Assembly: GCA_040776905.1 (NCBI GenBank)
Contig: JAXGZQ010000003.1
Coordinates: 330,351 to 394,350, forward strand
DNA length: 64,000 nucleotides
Direction: 5' to 3'
From: SLHU01 sp009929975
Lineage (GTDB): Bacteria; Bacillota; Clostridia; Saccharofermentanales; UBA5734
The notes beneath the pieces were generated by a model. That model searched no databases, had not been told where the DNA came from, and worked only from the letters and a program-made list of their open reading frames with translations. Positions 26,090-34,770 of the stretch are shown here, one piece after another (positions within the stretch are counted from its first letter, which is position 1; every line of letters begins with the position of its first letter). Made by a program: the position numbers and the translations under genes.

Positions 26090-26169
26090 GGAGACTCCTT
26101 CCGCAGCAAGCGTTTCTCATGGCCCGAAGGCCGGGAACCGACAGATCCTCACACCGGCCGTGAACCGGA

Positions 26170-29100
26170 TCAGTCTTCTTCGTCGTCCAGGTCTGAACTG
26201 TCGTCAATGATACCGCCATCCTCATCAAGGTCACCCTCGCTGAAACCGGCAGCCGACAGACTCTCATCGACTGTGAACGTTCCCATCAGTTCATCGAGCT
26301 TATTACGGTCTATTTCCGGAAGATCATTATCTTCTTCATCGGACTCACGGATGTCGAGCAGCTGGTTTTCTTCTGAATAGACACGGACATCCAGGGCCAG
26401 ACTCTGCAATTCCTTGACCAGGACCTTGAAGGACTCAGGCACACCGGCCTCCGGTACACTTTCGCCCTTGACAATCGCCTCATAAGTCTTGGTTCGTCCG
26501 ACGATATCATCCGATTTTACGGTCAGAATCTCCTGCAGTGTATAGCTGGCGCCATACGCTTCAAGCGCCCACACTTCCATCTCGCCAAAACGCTGTCCGC
26601 CGAACTGGGCCTTGCCGCCGAGAGGCTGCTGGGTTACCAGTGAATACGGACCGATGGAGCGGGCATGAATCTTATCATCTACCAGATGGAGCAGTTTCAG
26701 GTAGTACATGATACCGACGGTGATTCTGCTTTCAAACGGTTCACCGGTACGGCCATCAAAGAGAATGGTTTTGCCATCCGGGTCCATGCCGGCCAGACTG
26801 AAGGCCTCTGTGATATCACTTTCACTCGCGCCGTCAAAAACGGGTGTCGCGACTTTCCAGCCAAGGGTCTGCGCGGCGCGTCCGAGATGGACCTCCAGCA
26901 GCTGGCCGATATTCATTCGCGATGGAACACCGAGCGGATTAAGAACGATATCAAGCGGAGTGCCGTCCGGCAGGAAGGGCATGTCTTCTTCCGGCAGAAT
27001 GCGGGAAATAACACCCTTGTTGCCATGTCGTCCGGCCATTTTATCACCAACAGAGATTTTGCGTTTCTGAGCGATGTAGACGCGAACCAGTTTATTGACA
27101 CCATGCTTCAGGTCATCATCATTCTCTCTGGTAAAGACTTTGACATCAACAACAATACCGGACTCACCATGGGGGATTCGCACGGATGTGTCACGGACTT
27201 CACGGACTTTCTCGCCGAAAATCGCGCGGTACAAGCGCTCTTCCGCCGTCAGCTCGGTCTCCCCTTTCGGCGTGACTTTACCGACGATAATATCACCGGC
27301 GAACACTTCAGCACCGATCCGGATCACACCATCTTCATCGAGATCCTTCAGTGCTTCATCACCGACATTGGGAATTTCACGGGTGATTTCCTCCGGTCCG
27401 AGTTTGGTATCGCGGGCTTCACACTCATACTCCTCAATATGAATCGAGGTGTAGACATCATCACGGACCAGACGTTCACTGATCAGGACGGCGTCTTCAT
27501 AGTTATAGCCTTCCCAGGTCATGAATCCGATCAGGACATTGCGGCCGAGCGCCATCTCGCCCTGTTCGGTTGACGGGCCGTCCGCGATGATATCGCCGGC
27601 CTTGACTTTTTCGCCACGGCTGACCAGAGGACGCTGATTGATGCAGGTGCCCTGGTTTGACCGTTCATATTTGGTCAGAACATAGGTATCATTGGTCAGG
27701 GCATCCACCTTGATCACAATTTTCGCCGCACTGACATACTCAACTGTACCGTCATGGCGGGCAACGACGCAGACGCCGGAGTCTTTGGCGGCGCGATATT
27801 CCATCCCCGTTCCGATGATCGGGGATTCGGTCTTGATCAGCGGCACAGCCTGACGCTGCATGTTGGAACCCATCAGGGCACGGTTCGCGTCGTCATTGCC
27901 GAGAAATGGGATCAGGGCAGTCGCGACTGAAACAAGCTGCTTCGGCGAAACGTCCATCAGATCAACCTGACCCGGATCAACTTCAAGAAATTTATCCAGA
28001 TAACGGCAGACAATCCGCTTGTCCATGAAATGGCCATCCGCGTCGAGCGGCTCATTCGCCTGGGCGATATAATAGTAATCTTCTTCGTCGGCGGTCATAT
28101 AGCGGACTTCGCGGGTGACCAGACCTTTTTCCTTATCATAGACACGGTATGGCGTCTCAATAAAACCATAACGGTTGATCCGGCCATAGGTCGCCAGTGA
28201 ATTGATCAGTCCGATGTTCGGACCTTCAGGTGTTTCGATCGGGCACATGCGTCCATAATGCGAGGAATGAACGTCACGCACTTCGAAGTTCGCGCGTTCA
28301 CGGGAAAGACCACCCGGGCCCAACGCAGACAGACGGCGCTTATGGGTCAGTTCAGCCAGCGGGTTCGGCTGGTCCATGAACTGGGAGAGCTGGCTGGAGC
28401 CGAAGAACTCCTTGATCGCGGCGCTGACCGGCCGGGTATTGACGATCATCTGGGGGGTCGCGTTCTCCATATCCGACAGCGTGCCCATGCGTTCGCGCAC
28501 AACACGCTCCATCCGGGAAAAACCAACCCGGATCTGATTCTGCAGCAGCTCGCCGACTGAACGGATGCGGCGGTTGCCGAGATGATCAATATCATCTTTT
28601 TCACCGATACCGTATTCCAGTCCGATCAGATAACTGACCGACGCGGCAATATCTTCAACGGTCAGATGTTTGGGCATCAGAAGGCCGACTGAACTCATCA
28701 GCCGGTCTTTCAGCGTTTTCACCGGAGTGTCGCTGTCTTTCGCGTCCTGGATGATATCACGCAGGATACCCGTTCTGACAAATTCAGTGAGTCCGAGGCG
28801 GGCGGCGCTGAAATCCTCACCCAATTCCTCATCGGTAAAGAACCGCTTGATATACTGGGTCGGCTCTACCCGGTTATTGCCGATAATCCGCAGACGGTTA
28901 TCAAGCTGTGTAAACTGTTCGCCGGATTGACGGATCGGATAGACATCAACTTCATTGATGCCGGCCTCCTGTATGGCGTTGGCCATTTCAGCGGTGATGA
29001 TCTCATCCTGGGCGGCGAGCAGCTCACCGTTCTCATCAATGACATTGGCCGAGGCGCGATGGCCGCGCAGGCGGGCCGCCAGCGCGAGTTTCTTATTAAT

Positions 29101-29922
29101 TTTATAAATGCCGACACGCGCCAGATCATAGCGTTTCGGATCAAAAAACATGTTATTGAGCAGCGTTTCAGCGCCTTCAACCGACACCGGCTCACCCGGA
29201 CGCAGTTTTTTATAAAGTTCCTGGAGCCCTTCTTCACGATTACGGCAGCCGTCTTTCAGCATGGTCTGAACAATGCTGTTTTCCTCACCGAACGCGGCAA
29301 CAATCTGTTCATTGGTACTGAAGCCCAGTGAACGCAGCAAAATTGTCAGATGAAATTTCCGGGTGCGGTCAACCCGAACCCAGAGCAGGTCATTGGAGTC
29401 GGTCTCGTACTCGAGCCAGGCGCCGCGGTTGGGAATGATCTGTGAGCTGTACAGCTCTTTATCATTTTTATCCAGTCCGGTATCAAAATACGCGCCGGGT
29501 GAACGGACGAGCTGACTGATGATAACCCGTTCAGCACCATTAATGATAAACGTACCGTTGTCCGTCATGATCGGGAACTCGCCGATATAGATCTGCTGAT
29601 CTTTCAGAATGTCCTCTTTTTTGTTATGAAGTCTTACCTTGACCCGCATCGGGGCAGCAAAATTCGCGTCGCGCTCCTTACATTCTTCAATCGAATAGGT
29701 TGGGCTGTTGACATCAAATTCCTTGTCTATGAAAGAAAGTTCAATTTCACCGGAATAATCCGTTATCGGTGAAACATCACGCAACACTTCCATGAGACCT
29801 TCATCAAGAAACCACTGGTAACTGTTTTTCTGAATCTCAATGAGATTCGGCATATCAATCACTTCGTCAATTCTCGAATAGGACATTCTCTCGGTTCTTC
29901 CCAGTTTGACGGGTTTCACCAT
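26170..29922 (-). CDS. rpoB: RNA polymerase beta subunit
   Basis: Forms the catalytic centre of RNA polymerase with RpoC. The 1250-residue protein shows the rifampicin-region segment GSSQLSQFMDQPNPLAELTH, LSALGPGGLSRERA, GRMCPIETPEGPNIGLI and the C-terminal KAQFGGQRFGEMEVWALEAYGA region, all canonical. An acidic C-terminal tail (about 60 residues, many Asp and Glu) follows the conserved end. GAGGTGATC precedes the start. The usual upstream partners rplJ and rplL are absent; instead a dedicated promoter lies at 30104-30132. Confidence 0.98.
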   Translation of the reverse strand: MVKPVKLGRTERMSYSRIDEVIDMPNLIEIQKNSYQWFLDEGLMEVLRDVSPITDYSGEIELSFIDKEFDVNSPTYSIEECKERDANFAAPMRVKVRLHNKKEDILKDQQIYIGEFPIMTDNGTFIINGAERVIISQLVRSPGAYFDTGLDKNDKELYSSQIIPNRGAWLEYETDSNDLLWVRVDRTRKFHLTILLRSLGFSTNEQIVAAFGEENSIVQTMLKDGCRNREEGLQELYKKLRPGEPVSVEGAETLLNNMFFDPKRYDLARVGIYKINKKLALAARLRGHRASANVIDENGELLAAQDEIITAEMANAIQEAGINEVDVYPIRQSGEQFTQLDNRLRIIGNNRVEPTQYIKRFFTDEELGEDFSAARLGLTEFVRTGILRDIIQDAKDSDTPVKTLKDRLMSSVGLLMPKHLTVEDIAASVSYLIGLEYGIGEKDDIDHLGNRRIRSVGELLQNQIRVGFSRMERVVRERMGTLSDMENATPQMIVNTRPVSAAIKEFFGSSQLSQFMDQPNPLAELTHKRRLSALGPGGLSRERANFEVRDVHSSHYGRMCPIETPEGPNIGLINSLATYGRINRYGFIETPYRVYDKEKGLVTREVRYMTADEEDYYYIAQANEPLDADGHFMDKRIVCRYLDKFLEVDPGQVDLMDVSPKQLVSVATALIPFLGNDDANRALMGSNMQRQAVPLIKTESPIIGTGMEYRAAKDSGVCVVARHDGTVEYVSAAKIVIKVDALTNDTYVLTKYERSNQGTCINQRPLVSRGEKVKAGDIIADGPSTEQGEMALGRNVLIGFMTWEGYNYEDAVLISERLVRDDVYTSIHIEEYECEARDTKLGPEEITREIPNVGDEALKDLDEDGVIRIGAEVFAGDIIVGKVTPKGETELTAEERLYRAIFGEKVREVRDTSVRIPHGESGIVVDVKVFTRENDDDLKHGVNKLVRVYIAQKRKISVGDKMAGRHGNKGVISRILPEEDMPFLPDGTPLDIVLNPLGVPSRMNIGQLLEVHLGRAAQTLGWKVATPVFDGASESDITEAFSLAGMDPDGKTILFDGRTGEPFESRITVGIMYYLKLLHLVDDKIHARSIGPYSLVTQQPLGGKAQFGGQRFGEMEVWALEAYGASYTLQEILTVKSDDIVGRTKTYEAIVKGESVPEAGVPESFKVLVKELQSLALDVRVYSEENQLLDIRESDEEDNDLPEIDRNKLDELMGTFTVDESLSAAGFSEGDLDEDGGIIDDSSDLDDEED

Positions 29923-29988
29923 TAACGATCACCTCACGCTTGTTTCGGCCTGGCCGTTCCGTATTCTGTCGCACTGTTCTGAAGGTTG

Positions 29989-30016
29989 TTGACGGCGTCA
30001 TGTCAGATGGTATAAT
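29989..30016 (+). promoter_or_regulatory. Strong plus-strand promoter facing the rpoB promoter
   Basis: TTGACG (29989-29994), a 16-base spacer and an extended -10 TGGTATAAT ending at 30016. It points away from rpoB and into the rpoB leader and promoter. No convincing protein gene lies ahead of it, but a terminator-like hairpin does at 30123-30153. Confidence 0.6.
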
Positions 30017-30021
30017 CAGAG

Positions 30022-30153
30022 CATAGCCGTTATGAGTACGGACTTATTTCTTCCCGTTTCTGAGCAGCAGGCAACAGTCTGCCACCTTATGACGCGTTAT
30101 AAGATAATAACACTTAGCCTTGAAGGTGTCAACGAGCGCGGACATCTTTTTTT
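30022..30153 (+). ncRNA. Candidate small RNA antisense to the rpoB leader and promoter
   Basis: Bounded by the strong promoter at 29989-30016 and a terminator-like hairpin: AAGGTGTC (30123-30130) pairs with GACATCTT (30141-30148), one G-U pair included, followed by further T residues to 30153. The predicted transcript is about 130 bases. Small stems are visible inside (CCGT/ACGG near 30028, GCAG/CTGC near 30066, GTTAT/ATAAC near 30096). It does not match a known RNA family that I can recognise. A plus-strand frame from 30032 runs through it but has no good ribosome binding site and unusual composition, so I read the locus as non-coding. Inference only. Confidence 0.4.
30104..30132 (-). promoter_or_regulatory. 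rpoBC promoter
   Basis: Perfect -35 TTGACA (30127-30132), 17-base spacer and TATTAT (30104-30109) on the minus strand. The start of transcription near 30097 gives a leader of about 175 bases before rpoB. Its -35 overlaps the stem of the candidate plus-strand terminator. Confidence 0.7.
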
Positions 30154-30169
30154 GTGTTCGATCGGCGGC

Positions 30170-30230
30170 CGGCTGGCTATCCGGCCAGCCGCCCTGTCCG
30201 CTCAGTCTGCCGGCCGGTTCCAACGGCCGG
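30170..30230. other. Two GGCC-rich hairpins downstream of prsA
   Basis: A stem CGGCTGGC/GCCAGCCG (30170-30191) and a stem CCGGCCG/CGGCCGG (30210-30230) precede, on the plus strand, the terminator at 30240. Together they form three consecutive stable stems between prsA and the rpoB promoter. Neither of these two has a U-tract. Confidence 0.5.
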
Positions 30231-30239
30231 ACCATGAAA

Positions 30240-30268
30240 AACGGCCAGCTGTGTCCAGTCTGGCCGTT
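30240..30268. terminator. Terminator after prsA, bidirectional
   Basis: AACGGCCAG pairs with CTGGCCGTT over an 11-base loop. A T-rich run follows on both strands: TTTTC on the minus strand after prsA and CTTATTTTT on the plus strand. It lies 28 bases beyond the prsA stop. Confidence 0.8.
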
Positions 30269-30296
30269 CTTATTTTTCTGATCAGGTCCGGCCGGG

Positions 30297-31832
30297 TCAG
30301 CCGACCAGGCGTATTCCGAAGCCACGCGTTTCATAGGGGCGCTCTTCCTTGGCCTGGGTCAGATGTTCGGTAAAGGCGGCATCCCGCAAGGCTTTATCAA
30401 CCTCAACCTGCCAGGCAATTCCCTTCTGATTGGAAAAATACATGACGTGATAACCGAAATCAGTCTCAACTATACCGGTATCACCGTTATTACGCTGAGG
30501 ATCGAAGCACCAGGCATCAAACGGCTCAACCATCATGCCGCGCGAAACATCTTCATACAGACCACCCTGCGCCGCATTGCCGTCCGCGCTGTTTTCGGCG
30601 GCCAGTGCCGCGAACGCGTCTTCTGTCATTTCCCCGGCCAGATAGTCAGCGAGAATACGGTCGGCCTCAGTCTTCGCTTCTTTGCGCTGTTCTTCCGTGC
30701 TGCTGTTGAGCGGCGAGCTGACAAGGATATGGCGGACATCAATGTAATGGTAATCAGGCCGGTAGCGCTCAATCAGATACACCACATAATAGCCTGCGGT
30801 TGACTCAACCACATCGAGATCGCCGGCCTTGCGCGCGTCGTCAAACAGCCAGTTCGCGACATAGATCGGGTTGACCCGTTCCTTCGTCCGGCCGCTGACC
30901 AGTGTCAGATCGTCATTCTCATATGATTCGCGCTGCTCGTCAGTGGCAAATATGACGCTCTGTTCACGAAAATCCGATTCATTTTCGATGGCGTCAGCCA
31001 TTTTTTTCGCCTGATCTTCAGCCAGCTTCATCGCCTTTGTCCTTCCGGCCTCGCTGGCATCTTCCGGAATATCAGCGGCGATATAGAAGGATCGATAGTC
31101 CACAGCGTCATAGGTCGCCTTATTTTCCTGATAATATGCATCCAGTTCACTCTCGCTGAACGAAAATCCATCGGCGACCGCATCCGCTCCCAGTCCTGAC
31201 ATCAGGCTGCGATGATAGACACGGCTCAGGACTGTCTCATTGACACCTGTTCCATAGGCGGCCGATAGATACTGGTTCAAGGTCATCCCCTGCTGCTTTG
31301 CCTTATCCTTGAGCGTCGTGATCATTGTATCAATCTGTGACTGCTGATCATCAGAAAGCGTCAGGCCGCGGCTATCAGCTTCTTCCGCCAGCAGTACAGC
31401 CTCATGCAGCTGCATGACCGCAAGTTCCTTGATATATTGATCGATGGTCTGCTCATCATCCAGGCCGCTCAGTGATTTCAACGTGGTCTGTCCTTCAGCG
31501 GTATTCGGGTCAATGCCATAGGATGTCAGCAGCGTGTGATAATAATAACTCACCTCAGCCGGCATGATTTTTTCATCACCGATGACCATAGCGCTCATCT
31601 GGCGATGCGGCACACCGGCACGGAACAAGGCCCAGACACCTGCACTGAGCAGCAGCGCGACGATCAACGTCCAACTGATAATCCTGGTTTTGATATTGGA
31701 CGTCCGCAGCGGTTTTTTCGCGCCGTCACGTGATTTCAATTCGGCCAGCCGTTCACGGCGCTGTTCGCGCAGTGATTCAGCTTTCCATTTTTCCACGGGT
31801 GCTTTTTTATCTTGATCAGTTGATTTGCTCAT
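30297..31832 (-). CDS. Membrane-anchored peptidyl-prolyl isomerase, PrsA/SurA-like
   Basis: Extracytoplasmic foldase that assists folding of exported proteins. The 511-residue protein has a charged cytoplasmic N-terminus, one membrane helix (about residues 50-70, SWTLIVALLLSAGVWALF), a SurA-N-like helical region and a parvulin-type domain beginning at DVRHILVS, with GGLYEDVSRG and TDFGYHVMYF. There is no lipobox, so it is anchored by its helix rather than by lipid as Bacillus PrsA is. I used the ATG at 31832, supported by AAGGATGGGG; the frame is open to 31880. A promoter lies at 31901-31929. Confidence 0.86.
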   Translation of the reverse strand: MSKSTDQDKKAPVEKWKAESLREQRRERLAELKSRDGAKKPLRTSNIKTRIISWTLIVALLLSAGVWALFRAGVPHRQMSAMVIGDEKIMPAEVSYYYHTLLTSYGIDPNTAEGQTTLKSLSGLDDEQTIDQYIKELAVMQLHEAVLLAEEADSRGLTLSDDQQSQIDTMITTLKDKAKQQGMTLNQYLSAAYGTGVNETVLSRVYHRSLMSGLGADAVADGFSFSESELDAYYQENKATYDAVDYRSFYIAADIPEDASEAGRTKAMKLAEDQAKKMADAIENESDFREQSVIFATDEQRESYENDDLTLVSGRTKERVNPIYVANWLFDDARKAGDLDVVESTAGYYVVYLIERYRPDYHYIDVRHILVSSPLNSSTEEQRKEAKTEADRILADYLAGEMTEDAFAALAAENSADGNAAQGGLYEDVSRGMMVEPFDAWCFDPQRNNGDTGIVETDFGYHVMYFSNQKGIAWQVEVDKALRDAAFTEHLTQAKEERPYETRGFGIRLVG

Positions 31833-31900
31833 CTCATACCCCATCCTTAAAATTTTCTCTTCTGGATCGGTCGCCGGCACACGGCTGACGCATATCCGAC

Positions 31901-31929
31901 ATTATAAACGCCATCCGGCAGATGCACAA
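31901..31929 (-). promoter_or_regulatory. Candidate promoter of the prsA-like gene
   Basis: TTGTGC (31924-31929), 17 bases and a perfect TATAAT (31901-31906) on the minus strand, about 70 bases before the ATG. Confidence 0.5.
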
Positions 31930-31986
31930 CTGCCGGCAGCTAAGCCGACTTCATCATAAAAGGTGTTTGTGACAAAAGTATGGCGT

Positions 31987-32589
31987 TCAGGATTGTTTTT
32001 TGCGTCGTGGCGAGCTGAAACCCAGTTCTGCCGCCTTTTTGTAGAAACTGGTGCTGCCGAGTCCGCTCTGCCCGGCCGCGTCCCGGCCGCTGATTTCACC
32101 TCTGGCCCAGGATTGGCAGATGGATCGAAAATCAGCAGGCACGGCGGCTGGTGGGCGGCCGATCCTGCGGCCATCCTGCCGGGCGGCGCGAATGCCAGCC
32201 TTCTTCCGCTGTGAATGGTACGAAAACTCCAGACGGGCAAACGATTCAAGCACCTGGATCGACTGCCGTCCGGCCTGACTGCGGCTGTCGATGCCTTCCT
32301 CCAGAATCACCAGATGCGCGCCGAGCGCTTCTATTTGATGCCACAGTTCGAGAAAATCACGCAAATGGTCACACAAGCGGTCAGCCGCTCCGGCAAAGAT
32401 CAGATCGTCAGGACGCAGAATAGAAAGCAGCCGCTCCCTCTGCGGACGTGACGGTGGATTGTTCACTGCCCCGCGGTTGAGACGATCGATGAAAATCCGC
32501 TCAAATCCGCCAATATGATCCAGTTGCAAGGCCTGGCGGCTGACATCCGTCTCATGTTCATCCAGCAGCATATACGCATAGCGTGCCAT
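31987..32589 (-). CDS. Serine-recombinase homologue lacking catalytic residues
   Basis: A 200-residue protein with the overall plan of a small resolvase/invertase: N-terminal alpha/beta domain, the DRL segment, and an intact C-terminal helix-turn-helix after GRRIGRPP (ISGRDAAGQSGLGSTSFYKKA). The active site is degenerate: the family motif YARVS is YAYML, so the catalytic serine and the preceding arginine are gone, and the second arginine of DRLxR is an aspartate. It should bind DNA but not cut it. The ATG shares one base with the HAD stop (TGATG), with AAGGGG upstream, so it is co-translated with housekeeping genes rather than part of a mobile element. A regulatory role is inference. Confidence 0.7.
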   Translation of the reverse strand: MARYAYMLLDEHETDVSRQALQLDHIGGFERIFIDRLNRGAVNNPPSRPQRERLLSILRPDDLIFAGAADRLCDHLRDFLELWHQIEALGAHLVILEEGIDSRSQAGRQSIQVLESFARLEFSYHSQRKKAGIRAARQDGRRIGRPPAAVPADFRSICQSWARGEISGRDAAGQSGLGSTSFYKKAAELGFSSPRRKKQS

Positions 32590-33284
32590 CAGCCGACCCC
32601 TTGATCTTCCGGTTTCGTCCGCGGCGTCATGGCATCAACAAACGCGATCAGCTGGTCAGGCGTTTCCAGCCAGAGATCAGGCCCGGCCGCCTTCAGCTCA
32701 TCCTGAGGCATCGCCGTCCATCCGACCATGGCCGTCAGGCATCCGGCATTCTGTCCACTGTAAAGATCGTGCAGACTGTCGCCGACGAAAATGACCCTGG
32801 ACGGGTCATCAGCACCAAGATCACGCATGGCGGCCAGCACCGGATCAGCTTCCGGCTTGTGCCGCTCTGTCGATTCCTTGGCGATCACCGTTTTGAACCA
32901 GGGAGCCAGATCAAACACCGCCATGCTCCGGGTCGCGGAAATCATCAGCTTTGAAGTCACGATACCCAGCGGGATATTCCGCTGACGCAAAGCTTCGAGC
33001 ATGGGAATGACGCCGGTGAACAGACCGATATGGCTGGTCAGGCGATCGTGATTAAAATCCATGTACGCGGCTATTTTCTCTTTGATCAACTGCGGCGGAT
33101 CACCGCTGAAAAAGGATTCCAGTGGTGTTCCAATGGTCGACCGGATCATGTCCTCATCACCGGGATGCCCGTCAAAAGTCTGCAGGACATACTGAAATGA
33201 CTCAACAATCAGCGGGACGGTGTCAAGAAGTGTTCCATCCAGATCAAAGAGAACAGCCTGGCAGGCAGGGAGTTTATTCGTCAT
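32589..33284 (-). CDS. HAD-family phosphatase, PpaX/Gph-like
   Basis: A 231-residue cytoplasmic phosphohydrolase. Motif I is LFDLDGTLLDT with both catalytic aspartates, motif II is IVTSKL, motif III lysine is in KPEADPVL, and motif IV is VIFVGDSLHDL. The helical cap between residues 20 and 85 places it with pyrophosphatase PpaX and phosphoglycolate phosphatase; the exact substrate cannot be read from sequence. ATG at 33284 with AAGGAG seven bases upstream; the frame extends to 33404 only by overlapping the CNNM gene in another frame. It overlaps that gene by 11 bases. Confidence 0.87.
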   Translation of the reverse strand: MTNKLPACQAVLFDLDGTLLDTVPLIVESFQYVLQTFDGHPGDEDMIRSTIGTPLESFFSGDPPQLIKEKIAAYMDFNHDRLTSHIGLFTGVIPMLEALRQRNIPLGIVTSKLMISATRSMAVFDLAPWFKTVIAKESTERHKPEADPVLAAMRDLGADDPSRVIFVGDSLHDLYSGQNAGCLTAMVGWTAMPQDELKAAGPDLWLETPDQLIAFVDAMTPRTKPEDQGVG

Positions 33285-34659
33285 CCTCAGCTCCTTCATC
33301 TTCATCGTCCGGCAGCAGCCTGAGCTGAACTCTGGAGACACGTCGTTCATCCATCTCCAGTACATTGATGAGCAGGCGATCGTACTGAACCTCAGGCAGC
33401 TCATTTTCCTCCGGGATCCGGCCCAGCAGGCTGATCACAAAACCGGCGATGGTATCATAGTCATCATCAGGGAAATCCATGCCGACGGCTTCACCGACTT
33501 CATGCAGCGGAGCGGTGCCAACAACAATAAACGTGTGATTGCCGCGGGCAACGATCTCCTGTTCTTCCTCATCATATTCATCCTGAATATTGCCGACGAT
33601 CTCCTCAAGCAGGTCCTCGATCGTCACGATGCCGGCCGTACCGCCGTATTCGTCAATGACAATCGCCATCTGGATGCGATCGCGCTGCATTTCGCGGAAC
33701 AGGCCGTCGATCTGTTTGGACTCAGGGACAAAATACGGGGTCCGGATCATGTGGCGCAGTGAAAACGGCTGTTTCAGACCTTCAGCGGCATGGTAGAGAA
33801 TATCCTTGATATGAAGAACACCAATGACATTGTCGAGGTTTTCTTCATAAACCGGAATTCGTGTGTATTTCTCATGAACTGCGATCTCAAGGACTTCAGA
33901 AAAATCAGATTCAACATCAAGCGCGACGACATTGGTGCGATGTGTCATGATTTCAGACACATCCTTATCGTTGAACTCAAAAATATTTTCGATCATTTCC
34001 TTTTCTTCAGCATGGATCGCGCCGGATTCCCGACCGACATCCACCATCATGCGGATCTCTTCCTCCGTCACATGACGGCTGACCTGGGTCGGGTCGATCC
34101 GGAACAGCCGGAGAACCAGATGGGTCAGTCCGGTTGAAAGCCAGACAAACGGCCGCAGCACCATACCGCTGAAAATGATCGGACCCGCGCTCAGCCGGGC
34201 AAAGCGTTCCGGCCGGTGCTGGGCCAGACGCCGCGGAACCTGCTCGCCGAAAACAAACATGACGAAAGCAAGCAAAAGCGTCAGGGCGAAAATAATCAGC
34301 GGGCGCAGCCATTCCTGCTCCGGAGACAGCGTCATAAAAATCCGATCGGTCAGACGGACCGCCGCGTAAGCCGCTGCCATGAAACCGGCCAGTATGCCGC
34401 CGATTTGTGTTGTCGCGAGAAAGCGGCTCGGCTCGCTGATCAGGCGAAGCAGGCGGGACGCCTGGCGATCACCCTCTTCGGCCTCATTGCGAATCCGATT
34501 GTCGTTCAGTGTGATGACGGCAATCTCAGAGGCTGAGAAAAAAGCATGAATCAGAATAAGAACAATCAGGACAATGATGTCAACCAGTGCAGCGGTCAAT
34601 GGTGTCTGTGAACCAGAAGCAACAACTAGCGCCGCGCAGCGTATGGGAACGTCTTCCAC
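33274..34659 (-). CDS. CNNM/CorC (hemolysin C) family membrane protein with CBS domains
   Basis: A 461-residue membrane protein: an N-terminal DUF21 region with about four hydrophobic segments (residues 25-170), a CBS-domain pair (about 215-335, including IMTHRTNVVALDV and IVTIEDLLEEIVG) and a C-terminal CorC/HlyC domain with an acidic tail. Members are linked to magnesium or cobalt export, with CBS domains sensing adenine nucleotides; toxin activity is not implied. The start is GTG with GAAGGAG nine bases upstream. It leads the unit CNNM-HAD-recombinase homologue, with overlapping ends. Confidence 0.87.
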   Translation of the reverse strand: MEDVPIRCAALVVASGSQTPLTAALVDIIVLIVLILIHAFFSASEIAVITLNDNRIRNEAEEGDRQASRLLRLISEPSRFLATTQIGGILAGFMAAAYAAVRLTDRIFMTLSPEQEWLRPLIIFALTLLLAFVMFVFGEQVPRRLAQHRPERFARLSAGPIIFSGMVLRPFVWLSTGLTHLVLRLFRIDPTQVSRHVTEEEIRMMVDVGRESGAIHAEEKEMIENIFEFNDKDVSEIMTHRTNVVALDVESDFSEVLEIAVHEKYTRIPVYEENLDNVIGVLHIKDILYHAAEGLKQPFSLRHMIRTPYFVPESKQIDGLFREMQRDRIQMAIVIDEYGGTAGIVTIEDLLEEIVGNIQDEYDEEEQEIVARGNHTFIVVGTAPLHEVGEAVGMDFPDDDYDTIAGFVISLLGRIPEENELPEVQYDRLLINVLEMDERRVSRVQLRLLPDDEDEGAEDDE

Positions 34660-34732
34660 TTTGAAGCTACTCCTTCACCCGTCTGGGGTTTACATGTTTT
34701 CTGAGGTATTCCGGCGCTGACCGGTCAAACCA

Positions 34733-34761
34733 ATCATATCAGTTTTGCCTGACCCGGGCAA
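34733..34761 (-). promoter_or_regulatory. Candidate promoter of the CNNM operon
   Basis: TTGCCC (34756-34761), 17 bases and TATGAT (34733-34738) with an extended -10 TG on the minus strand, about 75 bases before the GTG start. Confidence 0.5.
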
Positions 34762-34770
34762 TATCCGGGC

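Noticed and set aside
26665..27573. Long plus-strand ORF within rpoB (302 codons)
   Set aside because: It lies entirely opposite conserved rpoB coding sequence; its openness follows from rpoB codon use.
30032..30373. Plus-strand ORF of 113 codons behind the strong promoter upstream of rpoB
   Set aside because: It has no ribosome binding site, runs through several hairpins and two terminator-like structures and into the end of prsA on the other strand; composition is unlike neighbouring proteins.
31987..32589. Mobile element or invertible DNA system
   Set aside because: A recombinase fold is present, but the active site is lost, and I see no inverted repeats, attachment sites or transposon genes around it.
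33274..34659. Hemolysin toxin
   Set aside because: The family name is historical; the DUF21-CBS-CorC architecture indicates a membrane ion-transport-related protein.
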